Source: Arion vulgaris (taxonomy: Eukaryota; Mollusca; Gastropoda; Stylommatophora; Arionidae). From it: a DNA stretch of 64,000 nucleotides. Made by a program: the position numbers and the translations under genes. Location: contig CM036764.1 of the NCBI GenBank assembly GCA_020796225.1, forward strand, positions 24,484,233-24,548,232, given 5' to 3'. The notes under the pieces are model-generated. The model had not been told where the DNA came from, searched no databases, and worked only from the letters and a program-made list of their open reading frames with translations. This document shows positions 43,799 to 54,699 of the stretch, one piece after another (within the stretch, counting starts at the first letter, position 1; every line of letters begins with the position of its first letter).

Positions 43799-44121
43799 TT
43801 AACTCTTTCCGAACGCAGTTATTTTCTTAGTTGTACATGGTTAATTCAGGGAGGCAAAAAAGCATTTTGTTTATTTTAGAAAATCGTAACTACTCGTTAA
43901 TAAATAAACATTTATATTTTATTATAAACTAACTTGAAGAAAACTGGACAACCTATTAGAATAACAAGGTTAAAAAGTAGCAGAAGTAAAAATAGTAGAA
44001 GTAAAACTAAAAAAGAAATGTATAAGGGGGAAACAACTCATAAATCGCAGTTTACTGCGAATGGCGTTCAATGTCAATATGCTGTGGCGCAGTGTGCAGC
44101 GATTGTCATGGAAAGAGTTAA
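43799..44121. mobile_element. TTAA-flanked MITE (family M2)
   Basis: TTAACTCTTTCC at 43799-43810 mirrors GGAAAGAGTTAA at 44110-44121. TTAA at both ends is the target duplication expected of piggyBac-type transposition. There is no transposase ORF. A second, inverted copy is embedded in a LINE at 52385-52672 and shares CAGTTATTTTCTTAGTTGTA and ACAACCTATTAGAATAACAA. Confidence 0.75.
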
Positions 44122-44239
44122 TGATCATACAAATTAAATGGGCCAAAAAAAACAAAAACTGATCAAATCACATAGAAAATAATAAATTATTAAACTTCGT
44201 AATATTATATTTGGTAACGAATGCACCCGTGTGTTGCTA

Positions 44240-44485
44240 GCGCTTTCAAAGGGAGCAAAGAATATTAACACTGCTATCTACAAGGCATGTTATAAGAGGT
44301 GACTGATGTAAGACCTAAGGAAGCTACTCTAGTAAATAAAAAGCATCGCAGAAATCAGAGGTCCTGGCCTACTTGTAGGTGCATAACTGGCACAACATAC
44401 AATCGCTCTTGGGCTCAGATCACATACAAATCACAAAGAGTGGTTAACAAGTGTTTGGAATGGAGCAGTCGAAGAAGACTGCAGT
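44240..44485 (-). mobile_element. Element G copy
   Basis: Reverse complement: ACAAGGCATGTTATAAGAGG, CTACTTGTAGGTGCATAACT and CAAAGAGTGGTTAACAAG. Confidence 0.7.
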
Positions 44486-44869
44486 GAATGAACAAACATA
44501 CTACTGTTTATTAGGAAGCGGGCAACACTTCAATGAATTTACTTTGTAAATAAATATGATTTAAATGATAGTTTCTTATTGTTACAAATTTCAGAAATAT
44601 CGATAGAAACAATCACTTTTAACTAAACTAAACCAAGACAAATATTAATTGGCAATAAAAAGAAGCACTAAAAGTTGATTAATTTTCTCAATATTTAGTT
44701 TGTTCTTTTAATTTTCTCACAACTATAGGATAGAAGAAATACAAATCTGCACTGTTAAATAAACTATGCTAATATATCTGATAATGTAGATCTTCTCTTC
44801 CACCATTTACTTCTTTATAGATCTTGTAGTGTGTTTGTTTTAAGGCACTTTGTAAGCTGATATTAATTT

Positions 44870-45690
44870 TAATAAGGCTGTTCTTGATGCCGCCGCTCCA
44901 TCTTTTGCGTTGTCTTCCCCCTTCCTTGTACTTATTATACTTTTTCTATGTGGCTCTCTGTGGTAGGCGATACCAGGGCATTTTTGTCAGGTGACCAAAC
45001 CATTTAATCTGTTTTCTTTTAGGAATTGCATGACTGGTTTCACATCCAGTGTTCTTCTGATTTCTTCATTTCTAATTTTGTTTCTTATTGTCACACCTGC
45101 AGCTCTTCTAAGACACCTCATCTCTGTTGTTATGATTTTCCACTCATTAGCTGCTGTTATTAGCCATATTTGACACTGGTAACATAGGGTTGGCCAGAAA
45201 ATCGTTCTTATGAGATTTGCTTTAGTTTTCAGCGGTATCTCTTTGTGTGACAACAGTGGTGTTAACTGTCCCAGTACTTGGTTAGCTTTTGTGCAACGAT
45301 TGCTGATTTTGCTATCGATACTTCGATCTGCTGTGAAAATTGCTCCTAAGTATTTGGTCTCAATTGTTTGTTTTATTTCTACGTTTTGGAGTTTTATTGT
45401 AAGGTTTCCTGGTTGTCTACTTATTGCCATTGTCTCTGTCTTTATTATATTTATTTTCATCTTGTACTCCTCCCCTTGATGTTAACTAAGCTCAAATGGT
45501 TCTGAAGAGATTCCTTGTTTTCTGCAATCAGTACTTGGTTATCCGCAATAAAAGTTCTGAAATATTATTTTCTTCCTCTATTCCTGCTTCTCTACTTATG
45601 TTATCCATGTATGTTATAAACAGCAGTGGGAAGAGCACACATGCTTGTCTAACTCCTGAGTTTACTGTGAATGTTTTTGATGTTGATAAT
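44870..45690 (-). mobile_element. LINE reverse transcriptase, longest piece
   Basis: A 157-residue minus-strand ORF (44987-45460) has 'NIIKTETMAIS', 'ETKYLGAIFTADRSID', 'PTLCYQCQIW', 'EMRCLRRAAGVTIRNKIR' and 'QFLKENRLNGLV'. Upstream in another frame (45480-45690) is 'FTVNSGVRQACVLFPLLFI', the G..QG..LSP.LF motif, followed by a decayed remnant of the catalytic-motif region. The frameshift and stops make it dead. It ends 110 bp before exon 8. Confidence 0.9.
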
Positions 45691-45800
45691 GTAGATACTG
45701 TACATCAATTCAAATGTTTATGTAAAACTATTGTTTCAGTTGCCGTGTGTCGTACTAACCCATGCATGTCTGTTTATTTGTGCATCTTTCTGCTTCTTAG

Positions 45801-45915
45801 TCTGCAAAAGTGGTATTGACAAACACCACATTCTGAGCTTGCAGGAATTGATAAATTATAAAGGGTGTACATGGATTGATGGAAACTTGCGCATATTGTT
45901 TGGATCCTTCAGCAG
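45801..45915 (+). CDS. EGFR: EGFR/ErbB receptor, exon 8 (start of L2 domain)
   Basis: Acceptor CTGCTTCTTAG and donor GTGAGATG. It enters in phase 1 (G+TC = Val) and leaves in phase 2 (AG+A = Arg). The product 'VCKSGIDKHHILSL', then 'LINYKGCTWIDGNLRILFGS', aligns with ErbB 'VCNG...', and 'F.NCT.I.G.L.IL' that opens domain III, the ligand-binding L2 lobe. It keeps the Cys pair but has a shorter loop than human between the first Cys and the NCT-like site, where the sequon is lost (KGCT). Confidence 0.93.
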
Positions 45916-46102
45916 GTGAGATGAAAGCTGGTGATTCTATCGTAATTTAAGAGAAGAAATGAGCTAAACTGTGTACACATGTTTTGTATGAACTTTGAAA
46001 ACATTGTCTCCTCTTTCTTGTTGTAAAAGGCATCTAAGATGAGAGGGCAGAGGGCAGGCGGTTCCACACTGTAGAAAAAAATAGTAAACAGAAACAGTCT
46101 GA

Positions 46103-46320
46103 CTCTTCTTCTTCTTTGCGTTGTTCTTCTGACCAATTTTAATAGCTCTTTGTGATGTGTTTGATCTTTGCCAAGAACACATAGACTTCTACACGTTTAG
46201 GACACATGCATCCGATTTCAGCCAAACCTCCTTAGTCACCTCTTACGACATACGTGGCAGGTAACAGTGGTTCTATTCTTTACACCCCAAATTTGGGCCC
46301 GGTAACCTTCGGGCAAACAG
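46103..46320 (+). mobile_element. Element G-prime copy
   Basis: TTTGCGTTGTTCTTCTGACC, ACTTCTACACGTTTAGGACA and ACCTCTTACGACATACGTGG. Internally shortened by about 30 bp relative to 2695-2905. Confidence 0.75.
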
Positions 46321-46599
46321 TCCGACAAAGTCCCAAATGCTCATGTAGATCTGGATGCCATTTGGCACAAAAATTAAATTTAGTGGAAACGTTTAGTCTC
46401 TGCCTCGTATGCCCTTTGAAAGGTACGGAATGATACAATTAAGTTCTTATCTGTGCTGTAGTATAAATAAATTATTAGTGTAAAATTATTTTAGTTTTAT
46501 TTCATCCCTGTATAATAAAATATCAAAACTTAATAAACAAGTATAAGTAACAGTTAAACAGAAATACAATAAGAACATCAACAAACAGCTCTTGAGATA

Positions 46600-46780
46600 T
46601 GTTTACAATCAATGAGCCACTGGAACTGTCAGCTTACATACTATACTTATCTGCAGAAAGAGATGGAACAAAATTAAGTTTGTTTCTATTAACTAGGAGC
46701 TGTTATTGGTTACTGAACTGATGTCATGGCTCTCCGGACAAACCCATAGTTTTCTCCAACAGATGTCCAAGGATATGCAC
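46600..46780 (-). mobile_element. LINE C-terminal tail fragment
   Basis: On the minus strand the sequence follows the RNase H tail at 36160-36260 (complement of GAGCCACTGGAACTGTCAG; GGTTACTGAACTGATGTCAT), with a ~20-bp insertion. Confidence 0.6.
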
Positions 46781-46934
46781 ATTGATGGTTCTTGTGTCTT
46801 GCTGGAACCTAAGTAAAATGATAGAAAAACTATGTTGTCATCTAAGCATGCCCTTGGTGGGGGAAAAAAGTATAAGAATAGTAGACAGGTCAATAAATCA
46901 AACCGAAAAATAGTCATACACACATTTCATGCTT

Positions 46935-47085
46935 TTTGAATGATCATCAATATTTAAATGTTCTTGGAAATCCTCAATATTTAAATGTTCTTAGAAATCA
47001 TCAATATTTAAATGTTCTTGGAAATCATCATTATTTTTAATGTTCTTGGAAATCACCAATATTGTTATGTTCTTGGACATCAATG
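46935..47085. repeat. 27-bp minisatellite, about 5 copies
   Basis: ATCAATATTTAAATGTTCTT plus GGAAATC, with decay toward the right. Confidence 0.92.
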
Positions 47086-47099
47086 AATAATAGTAACTA

Positions 47100-47820
47100 T
47101 CTACCATCAATATTCATATTTTCCTGTACAGGCTACAGCTACAAGTAAACTATACATATATCAATATCAAATTTAAAAAAATATAAAGTATGGAAGTTGT
47201 ACAGAGCACAGTAAATGACAAAATCAGATGTTACAAGTTACTGATTTTGTTTTTTAAAGGTATTCAATAAATAATTGTTGATAAAGGTGCCATCTGCACA
47301 TAGAAATTCAGCTGCAATGGATCTCTTCAACACTTCCTGCTCATTGCCTTAATGGTGCTCTCTGCCAAACTGCTTTTTGTTCATCTTTTCTTGATTAGAT
47401 ATGCATCTTTTTGTTCGATTTTTGTATGAAGAGCCATCTGCATTTGTTGCATGGCATGAGAATGTTGTTTGTTTTATCAGTGCAGACACATGTATATGTG
47501 AGGTTGCACCTTGGAATATAGTACCAATAGAATATAACAAACTATAAGAAATGGTGACTACTGTTGAAGTGTCACATAGTAATATATATATTGTGTTCCA
47601 TAAGTAACATCTACAGGCATACAATTGACTCAGTTTAAGCAATTTAAGGATCGCTGTACAGAATTTGGGCATTGCAAGTAAAATATAAATGATATGAAAA
47701 TAAAGTAAAAGTGTTGCAAGTACAATATAAATGATTTGAAAATGAAGTAAAAAGTGTTGAAAGCAAATTTAATAGTTGCTATGTAAGGGACGGAAATGAG
47801 GGCAGGGTCAAACTTATTAA
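47100..47820. other. No clear feature
   Basis: AT-rich intron. A ~45-bp near-duplicate (TTGCAAGTAAAATATAAATG / TTGCAAGTACAATATAAATG) lies at 47673-47760. Confidence 0.4.
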
Positions 47821-47821
47821 T

Positions 47822-48540
47822 ATAATAATAATAATAATAATTCCTCGCGAACCGTTATACGTAGGGCCTGCAAGTAATTTCTCCATACTGCTCTATCCTG
47901 GGCAACTCGCTCAATCTCCTCCATGGAACTGAGACCGATATTTCCTGCCTCTCTCAGCAAAGTTCGTTTAGGGTCTCTTTAGGTCGACCTCTCTTTCTTT
48001 AACCCTTTGCATACCACATCAATACCTGCTTTGATATTCTTTGATCATTTCTCCTCCAGGTGTGCCCAACATATCTCCATCTTCTCTTTCTTATAACAGT
48101 TGTCACTAGTGGTTGACCAGACATGTCTCTGATTTCATCACTTCTTCTGAATTCGTTCCATTTTATATTCATTATTTTTCGCAGACATCTATTTTCAAAT
48201 GCATTCAATTTGCTTTCTATATCTTTAGTCATTTTCCAACTCTCGCTGATATATGTTAGGATTGATACAACATTTGAATTGAAAATTCGTAATTTAGTTT
48301 TAATACTATATAACTTGCAGTTCCATATTTTATTTAGACTTTTAAAAGCTGATGTTGCTTTGCCAATTCGTATCATAATTTCTTTTTAACATTTCCTGTG
48401 CAATCAAAATTGCTACCTAAATAGGTGAACTGCTCTGTTATTTTTATCATTTTAGATTCCAGTGTGATATCTGCATTACTTGCCATAGTTGTCTTCATTA
48501 TATTATTTTTCATAGCTTATCTGCAGTCCAACTTTTGATG
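47822..48540 (-). mobile_element. LINE RT C-terminus with (AAT)n tail (family L2)
   Basis: Longest L2 copy. The 3' end is at the (AAT)n tract near 47822-47841. On the minus strand it gives 'LNKIWNCKLYSIKTKLRIFN', 'YISESWKMTKDIESKLNAFE', and the same GHT.RRNDQR and KRGRP-type end as 6940-7320. A frameshift separates the last 50 codons. Confidence 0.85.
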
Positions 48541-49004
48541 CTATAGATGACAAGTTGTCTGTTTTTCTTTGCATATCTTGGTATCTTTAAACTTATTAAA
48601 GGAAGATCAAGTTATTAATGTACATAACATAACGTCCATAGAAGGTCGATATACACAGTCTTGTTTTGGGGTTTTAAAGTTACTTGAATTTCCTGTTGCA
48701 CATAGAGTACATTCTGCTGCTGTTTTTTTACTTTTGTTTTTATCAAACAAGTCAACCAACTATTTGTGATCTGTGTGGCTTGCGTCAAGAATGTAAGTAT
48801 GTTGTGCCCCTGATATGCCTCTACAGGGCAGACGAATCCAAATTTCTGCCAAAGTGTATGCATATTATTCAATAAACACAAATTTGTACAGATAGTATGA
48901 AAATTTGCAGCATTCAAGGGAGGAAAGGCTTTCCATATTCTTCACCATAGCAATCCTTTTTCTTTTCCGATATTGATTTGTTTTCAAAAAACATTAATCA
49001 ATCA

Positions 49005-49205
49005 AGTACCATCCCTGCCGGCGTAGGCAATCATTTTTCTCCACAACTCTCTTTGCTTGGTGCATGTAATCAGTTCTGACGTTGATCTTTTGTCGAACCA
49101 TGATGTCAGGCCATCCAACATCCTCTCCCTCTGTTTTCCACTATCTCTCCATCCCTGAATATTACCTGTAGTCACCAAATGTTCTAAACCTTCTCTTCGC
49201 ATTAT
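49005..49205 (-). mobile_element. LINE RT C-terminal fragment
   Basis: A 66-residue minus-strand ORF: 'RREGLEHLVTTGNIQGWRDS', then 'ERMLDGLTSWFDKRSTSELI' and 'LWRKMIAYAGRDGT'. The wording matches LINE elements whose C-terminus ends in 'M..NA..HGT'. Confidence 0.75.
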
Positions 49206-49524
49206 GTGCCGAAGAACTTTGATTGTCTTATTCTTTTGATAAGGTTTATTTGTGTGCAGGCCTGATTTAAAACCATGACGTTAGAATAGCCAAGTGGTTC
49301 TAGTGTACACTTTGCAATCAAAGAAAGTTTTTTCCCATTCAGATGTGTTTCAGCCCATCCAGTTGAAAAGTGGGTACTTGTCTCACTCAGACAAGTGAAA
49401 ATATAGTGAATCAGTGATCTGGTCACTTATTCTTCAAATAATAAGATCTAGTACTGTAAGATTTCTAATACTTCACACCACCAAGCCCATATATGCTATG
49501 AAATTACCTATAGTTTTAATTAAA

Positions 49525-49720
49525 TTTCATCATCATCAAGTAGCTGTCCCTTCCGAATTTGGCTCACATGACAGCGGTCCTGAAAAACTCTCTGTTCTGT
49601 GCAAGTTGACCTACGTCAGCATCAGTCATTCTCAGATCATCAATGACATCTTGCACCCATCGTCTTCTAGGCTTTCTTCTTCCAGGCACTATTCCCTCCA
49701 AAATTATTTTCTCTAGGCAC
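49525..49720 (-). mobile_element. LINE RT C-terminus (family L4)
   Basis: Matches 14280-14505 and 30655-30840: CATCATCAAGTAGCTGTCCC and CATCGTCTTCTAGGCTTTC. Confidence 0.75.
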
Positions 49721-50023
49721 TCGTATTGTTTTATGTGTCCGAAATATTTAATTTTCCTTCGTTTTATGCTCTTTAATAGTCAACTTTCTTTAATATCAAG
49801 CTGTTGCAGAACAGTAGATTTTGTTCTTTTCTCTGTCCATGATATTCTAAGTTCTGTAGCATTTGCATTCAACAGCATTTATGATCATCCCTGTCACTTT
49901 ATAATTAAATTAAGTATGAGAATTATTTAATGCAACATGTATATTATGCTTAACATATAATGTTGATGATATTTGTAAAAAAAAAAGTCTGATGTTTTGT
50001 TTTCACTCAATGTTGTTGTTCAG

Positions 50024-50185
50024 AGATCCTCATTTAGAAATTGAGCCACTTCACCCACACAACCTAACTGTGCTGAAGCATGTGAGAGAAGTAACTGGAG
50101 TTGTGGTAATCCAATCTAACCATTCAGAATTCACAGATCTGAGCTTCTTATCCAGTCTTCACACAATCCATGGCCGTACAGCTGC
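50024..50185 (+). CDS. EGFR: EGFR/ErbB receptor, exon 9 (L2 domain)
   Basis: Acceptor TTGTTGTTCAG and donor GTAAGTTT. Phase 2 in, phase 2 out. The product 'PHLEIEPLHPHNLTVLKHV' and 'REVTGVVVIQSN' aligns with ErbB 'L.PL.P..L..L..V.EITG.L.IQ'. Sequons NLT and NHS are present. Human EGFR, as I recall, splits this stretch across two exons, so this exon may represent a fused or unsplit arrangement. Confidence 0.95.
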
Positions 50186-50209
50186 GTAAGTTTATAATTG
50201 TTCATTATT

Positions 50210-50770
50210 TTTATTGTCTATTGTCTTTCCCCAGGTGGATGATGGAATTGGTTGTCCACTCTTGCCATTAAGCGTAGGGGTGGGAGCTTTAATTTGCGTT
50301 CCAGGGCCAGGAATCATCCTTGTTGTGTTTGAAGTCTGTGTCTATTTAATGTGGTCTTGATATTGTCTATCCATCGTTTTCTTGGTCTTTCCTTGACTCT
50401 AGTATCTGATCTCTTTTTATTGTATGATGTTATTGGTGGTTGGTTTTATTCCATTCTCATTAACTCTTAGTGGACCAAGCGCCACGCTAAGTGGCGTTTG
50501 AAGTGGACGCGTTTTACATTCCGCCACGCTAAGTGGCGTTTGGTTATCAAAATGTGAAAGCGCTTGTGAAAACGTGACTTTTGCCCTGGTCCACTAAGAG
50601 TTAAATTCCAAACCACTGCATTTGTTGTCTTTCAATGTATTCGGTGCATGAAGTTATGCCCACTCTGTTTCTGATGTTCTTTTTTCGTAGTCTAATTTTC
50701 CTGGTGACCCCCACTGCCTTCCTCAAGCATTTCATTTCACACATAGTGAGCTTTCTGTGTTTTTATTATC
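50210..50770 (-). mobile_element. LINE-like fragment split by a MITE
   Basis: On both sides of the 50460-50604 insertion the sequence looks like LINE 3' coding in the minus direction (ATTGTCTATCCATCGTTTTC; TGAAGTTATGCCCACTCTGT). The family is not assigned. Confidence 0.5.
50460..50604. mobile_element. Palindromic TTAA-flanked MITE (family M1)
   Basis: TTAA at 50460-50463 and 50601-50604 flank perfect 14-bp inverted ends CTCTTAGTGGACCA / TGGTCCACTAAGAG. Inside, the hairpin unit CGCCACGCTAAGTGGCG occurs twice (about 50480-50496 and 50522-50538). At 145 bp it encodes nothing. TTAA duplication and size suit a non-autonomous piggyBac-type element. Confidence 0.85.
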
Positions 50771-52130
50771 TACAAGAAAATACTATTCTCAGGTTTTGTT
50801 TTTTCCTCAGTGTTTGCTATGCATTTTAAAAAACCAAAGATTTTAGCTTATTCTGTACTAACTGCCATGATTGTCTTTTAAATTAACCCAACTGCCGTTT
50901 ACTGCGCCAAGCATTGTTCCATAGTAAAATTAGTTCTAATTTACATTCACACATTCTGATACAATTTCTGGTTTCTATCTACAACAAAGCTTTATCTTTC
51001 TACCTCATGATCCGATCGGTAGTTTGGTCAAATGTGTTAATTGGAAAAAATATATATATTTTTCAAGCTGGAAAATGTAACAAACATTAATTCAACCACA
51101 TCATGTTTTTCAATTCAGTAGCAAATGTGCTAAGACCAATAGGTAAATTAAGTTATTCAAAAGCTGACACAAGTTGATATTTTCAATTTAGAACTTCATA
51201 ATGTATGTAAATTAAGCTTTTAAGCCAACATACTGGCTTTTTTAGAATGTCACTAAGCTGATATTTCAACTTTTGAGTGTCTGTTTAAAGAAGCAAATAT
51301 TTCTTCACGCTAATTTTACTGAAGATGTAAAGTCTTCATAAAACGGAAAGTACTTATATGTAGAGGCATTTTTTATCTTATTTCTGTGTACAGCAAAGAT
51401 TTGTAAGCTTGAACACTTACAATTTTGGGATAATTCTAGTCAAATATGTTCTCTTTTTTTTTTTTGCGATAATGTACTCAACATGAGCCAAAATTCATCT
51501 TAAAGACCAAAATATGTTCATACAGTGCAATCTTGAGCATAATTAGATCAAATTATCACTTGTGATAGGATTGACGAAGAGTTTATTGATAGTAATATTT
51601 CACCCTTTAGCAGGTACAGTATCAATAGTTTTAATTCTAAGAGTAATGTTATATTAGTATCTACAGATGGGCGTTGTTCATTCCTGGTACATGTCATTTC
51701 TGTGCGAAAAATATTATTTTGAAATGGATCATTCTCAAACTCTTCCATAATAAAAAAGTAGGATGAGCGTATTGTGTTATAAGTGAGCCATTAATATTTT
51801 TCTACACATGAATATGCTGCATAGTCTCTTAATATGCAAATTTTGTTTTGGAATTTCCATTTTTGTATGTGTCCACACTAAAGTGTAAATATTATCAAAA
51901 CTACTGTGCTGCACCTTAATTGGTGAAACTTATAGAATATATTAACACATGGATTATCTTCATTCAAATGCTACAGCTAGAAATACTTATGAATATTAAG
52001 TTCTAATACAAACCAGTGAGTACAAATATTTTTAGATTTTTTTTTAAGTAGTCATGTTACAATAATCTAACTCTCAAACATATATCTCCTAATGCAAAAT
52101 AATATTTTGACACAAAAAGCTATTGATTTT
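50771..52130. other. No recognisable feature
   Basis: Long AT-rich stretch of intron 9 without detectable repeats or coding potential. Confidence 0.45.
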
Positions 52131-52139
52131 TTATTTGTG

Positions 52140-53330
52140 TACTTCTCAGAGCCCTGGTAATGATTCTGAGGCCTGTGTTCTGTATTTTGTCTAGCTTGTG
52201 TACATTTGACAGTGCTGCGGTTGTGTAGGCTCCCGTGCGATACTCCAGTGTTGGACATACATACCCTGTGTATATTTGGCGTGTAGTGTTTGCATCTGCG
52301 CCTCAATGGGTTCCTGCTAATTTTTTCATTAGTCTTACTCTAAGTATGGCTTTGCTTTGGATTTCTTCCATATGGGGACCCCATTTTACTCTTTCCACGT
52401 CAAGCGCCACAACGTATTCAATTGAACGCCATTCACAGTATACTGCGCCATTCGAGTTGTTTCCCCTTATACAAGTCTTTCTAGTTTTACTTCTACTACT
52501 TTTTAACCTTGTTATTCTAATAGGTTGTCCAATTTTCTTCAAATTAGTATATACTAAGAAATATATATGTTTATTTATTAACAGTAGTTTAGATTTTTAA
52601 TTTTTTTAATGCTTTTTTTTTGGTCTCCTTTGAATTAACAGTGTACAACTGAGGAAATAACTGTGTACAAATAGTCTTTTGTCAAATTTTATTCTTAGAT
52701 AGGTAGGGTTGACCTCCTTTGGTAGTGGTTTGTTGTCTACCTAAAGTTGACATGTTCGGTTTTGTAGAAGTTAGAACAGTGTTGATACTGTCTTCTGTCA
52801 TTTACTGTAACCCCCCAGGTGTCTGCCCATTTCTTTACTGTATTTATGGCTCCTTGCATTCTGATCTTGGCCGTTCTTATATATTCTGTTTATGTCCATA
52901 TGGCCAAGTCGTCTGCATGGAGTGCCTTGTGAATGTGAGATGTAAATTGTTTGGGGAGATTCATTGATAAAAAGAATGAAGAGTGTAGGAGATATTGCAC
53001 TTCCCTGTGGAACCTCTTCTTCAAGTCTGACCAGCTTGATTCTGTGTCCTTTCGGTTTGACTCTTGCACATCGCCTGTGTAGGAAATCTCTGATACATGT
53101 GACCTTTGATCCCGACTTGCATCTTTTTTTATTGTTGGACTTAAAGTGAGCGAAGTCATCTGCAAAATCAAAGTCTTCAAAAGTCTTATTGTCTGCCAAT
53201 TTTATACCTAAATCATCGTCATCATCATGTGCATAGTTTTTGTGTCTGAATCTGTGGTCATGCAAAATAGTAGAGGGGGCATAATGCAGCCTTGCTCGAC
53301 TCCTGTTTCTACGCAAAGCCATGCAGTTTT
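52140..53330 (-). mobile_element. LINE reverse transcriptase split by a MITE
   Basis: The minus strand gives, in order, 'KTFEDFDFADDFAHFKSN', 'VTCIRDFLHRRCARVKPKGH', 'VPQGSAISPTLFILFIN', then, in the next frame, 'HIHKALHADDLAIWT' with the catalytic ADD, then 'NPTYL'-like. After the MITE come 'VERVKWGPHMEEIQSKAILR' and a 'YTTAALSNVHKLDKIQNTGL'-like end. This is a jockey-like RT order. Frameshifts show it is dead. The longest ORF is 174 residues (52798-53322). Confidence 0.85.
52385..52672 (-). mobile_element. MITE family M2 inside the LINE
   Basis: Inverted relative to 43799-44121. One end is ACTCTTTCCACG near 52388 and the other is near 52672. The shared internal block is TTATTCTAATAGGTTGTCCA. 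The end TTAA is eroded (TTTA). Confidence 0.7.
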
Positions 53331-53567
53331 TACTTCAGTGATCTCAACGCAACATTGCAAATTATCTTTTAAAGCTTTGTTTATATTTATATATGTAGAC
53401 AGACTACTATAGTTATTAAGAATTTAATCATTATTAACTGTAATTTAATGTATTCTTTATCCAATTAGGAACAATTTGATATATAATATGCCATACTTAA
53501 AAGTAACTATAGTTGAGCTATGAAGTTCTAAATGACATAATCTAAATACAAAGCGTCTGTGTGTTGC

Positions 53568-53812
53568 CAGGGTTTGTAAGGGGAGCAAATAATAATAATA
53601 CTGCAACCTACAAGGCATATCGTAAGAGGCAACTGAGGTAGGTGTCTAGGAAAGCTACTCTAGCAAATAAAAAGTGTCTCAGAAATCAGATGGGCTTGAC
53701 CTACTTGTAGGTGCATAACTGACACAACGATTGATCGCTCTTAGGCTCGGATCACATACAAATCACAATGAGTGGTTAACAAGTAGTAGATATGGAGCGT
53801 TCGAAGAAGAAT
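53568..53812 (-). mobile_element. Element G copy
   Basis: ACAAGGCATATCGTAAGAGG, CTACTTGTAGGTGCATAACT and GAGTGGTTAACAAG. It lies 175 bp upstream of exon 10. Confidence 0.7.
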
Positions 53813-53987
53813 ACAAAGAAAACTAAAATTACATCCACCGACAAAGGACAAATCTCGACATATATTTTGTGACAGAGCTTTTTAGGTGGACTGAGATGAA
53901 AACAACGTTCAACAAGGGATATACTACTACTACTTGAATTTTATTAGAATTATTTAACAAATAACTCATTTTAATTATTTCTTTCAG

Positions 53988-54193
53988 AGATTTCCATGGC
54001 AATTCTCTCAGTATTCTTTCAACGCCTCTGAAATCACTGGAGCTCATCTCTTTGAAACATATTAGTAATGGAAATGTTTTCATTGCTTACAATAGCAAAT
54101 TGTGCTATGCAGATGGAATTGACTGGCAGCAAATTTTGAAACGTCCAGATCAGAAATATGTTGTCCGTAGCAACAGACCATTCCTTCAGTGTG
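53988..54193 (+). CDS. EGFR: EGFR/ErbB receptor, exon 10 (end of L2 domain)
   Basis: Acceptor TATTTCTTTCAG. The donor is GTATGACT, a weaker match than the others. Phase 2 in (GC+A = Ala), phase 1 out. The product 'LELISLKHISNGNVFIAYNS' and 'KLCYADGIDWQQIL' aligns with ErbB 'L.SLKEISDG.V.I..N..LCYA..I.W..L', the close of domain III, and then 'VRSNRPFLQC' enters domain IV. No stop. A minisatellite begins at the donor. Confidence 0.96.
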
Positions 54194-54195
54194 GT

Positions 54196-54390
54196 ATGAC
54201 TTTATGTGTACATTCTGAACGACTTTGTGTACAGTCTCAATAACTTTATGTGTACAGTCTCAATGACTTTTGTGTACAGTCTGAATGCTTTTATGTGTAC
54301 AGTTTCAATAACTTTATGTGTACAGTCCGAATGCCTTTATGTGTACAGTCTCAATGACTTTATTTGTACAATCTCAATGACTTGTTGGGT
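54196..54390. repeat. ~23-bp minisatellite starting at the exon 10 donor
   Basis: ACTTTATGTGTACAGTCTCA plus ATG-type units with about 8 copies. The first unit overlaps the intron's second to twentieth bases (GTATGACTTTATGTGTACA), so the donor-proximal sequence itself is part of the repeat. Confidence 0.92.
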
Positions 54391-54399
54391 GAAGACTGA

Positions 54400-54690
54400 A
54401 TGACATCTTTTTTGTACCATGAATGACATGCTGGGTGATAAATGAATATCAGAGAATAACTGAGGATCAGAGTACAACATAAAATAATGGAGAACAGGAA
54501 TCAGATTTCATGACAGCACATGAAAAAGATAAATAATCACATCTCATGATAAAATGAGAAGAGAGAGATAGATCAGATTCGAGGACAAAATAATAAAAAG
54601 TGGACCAGATATCATAACAAATTAGCCTTGAGAAAAACCATAAAATCTCAGAGCAGAATATTAGATAGAAGGAGAATTAGAACTCGATAC
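54400..54690. other. A-rich decayed repeat
   Basis: Phrases such as GACATGCTGGGTGATAAATG and ATCAGAGAATAACTGAGGAT recur loosely. No gene is seen. Confidence 0.4.
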
Positions 54691-54699
54691 AAAACTACT

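Noticed and set aside
44987..45460. 157-residue ORF as a possible host gene
   Set aside because: It reads as the C-terminal half of a non-LTR reverse transcriptase, with a frameshift upstream.
52798..53322. 174-residue ORF as a possible host gene
   Set aside because: It contains reverse transcriptase motif VPQGSAISPTLF and is frameshifted just before the catalytic ADD.
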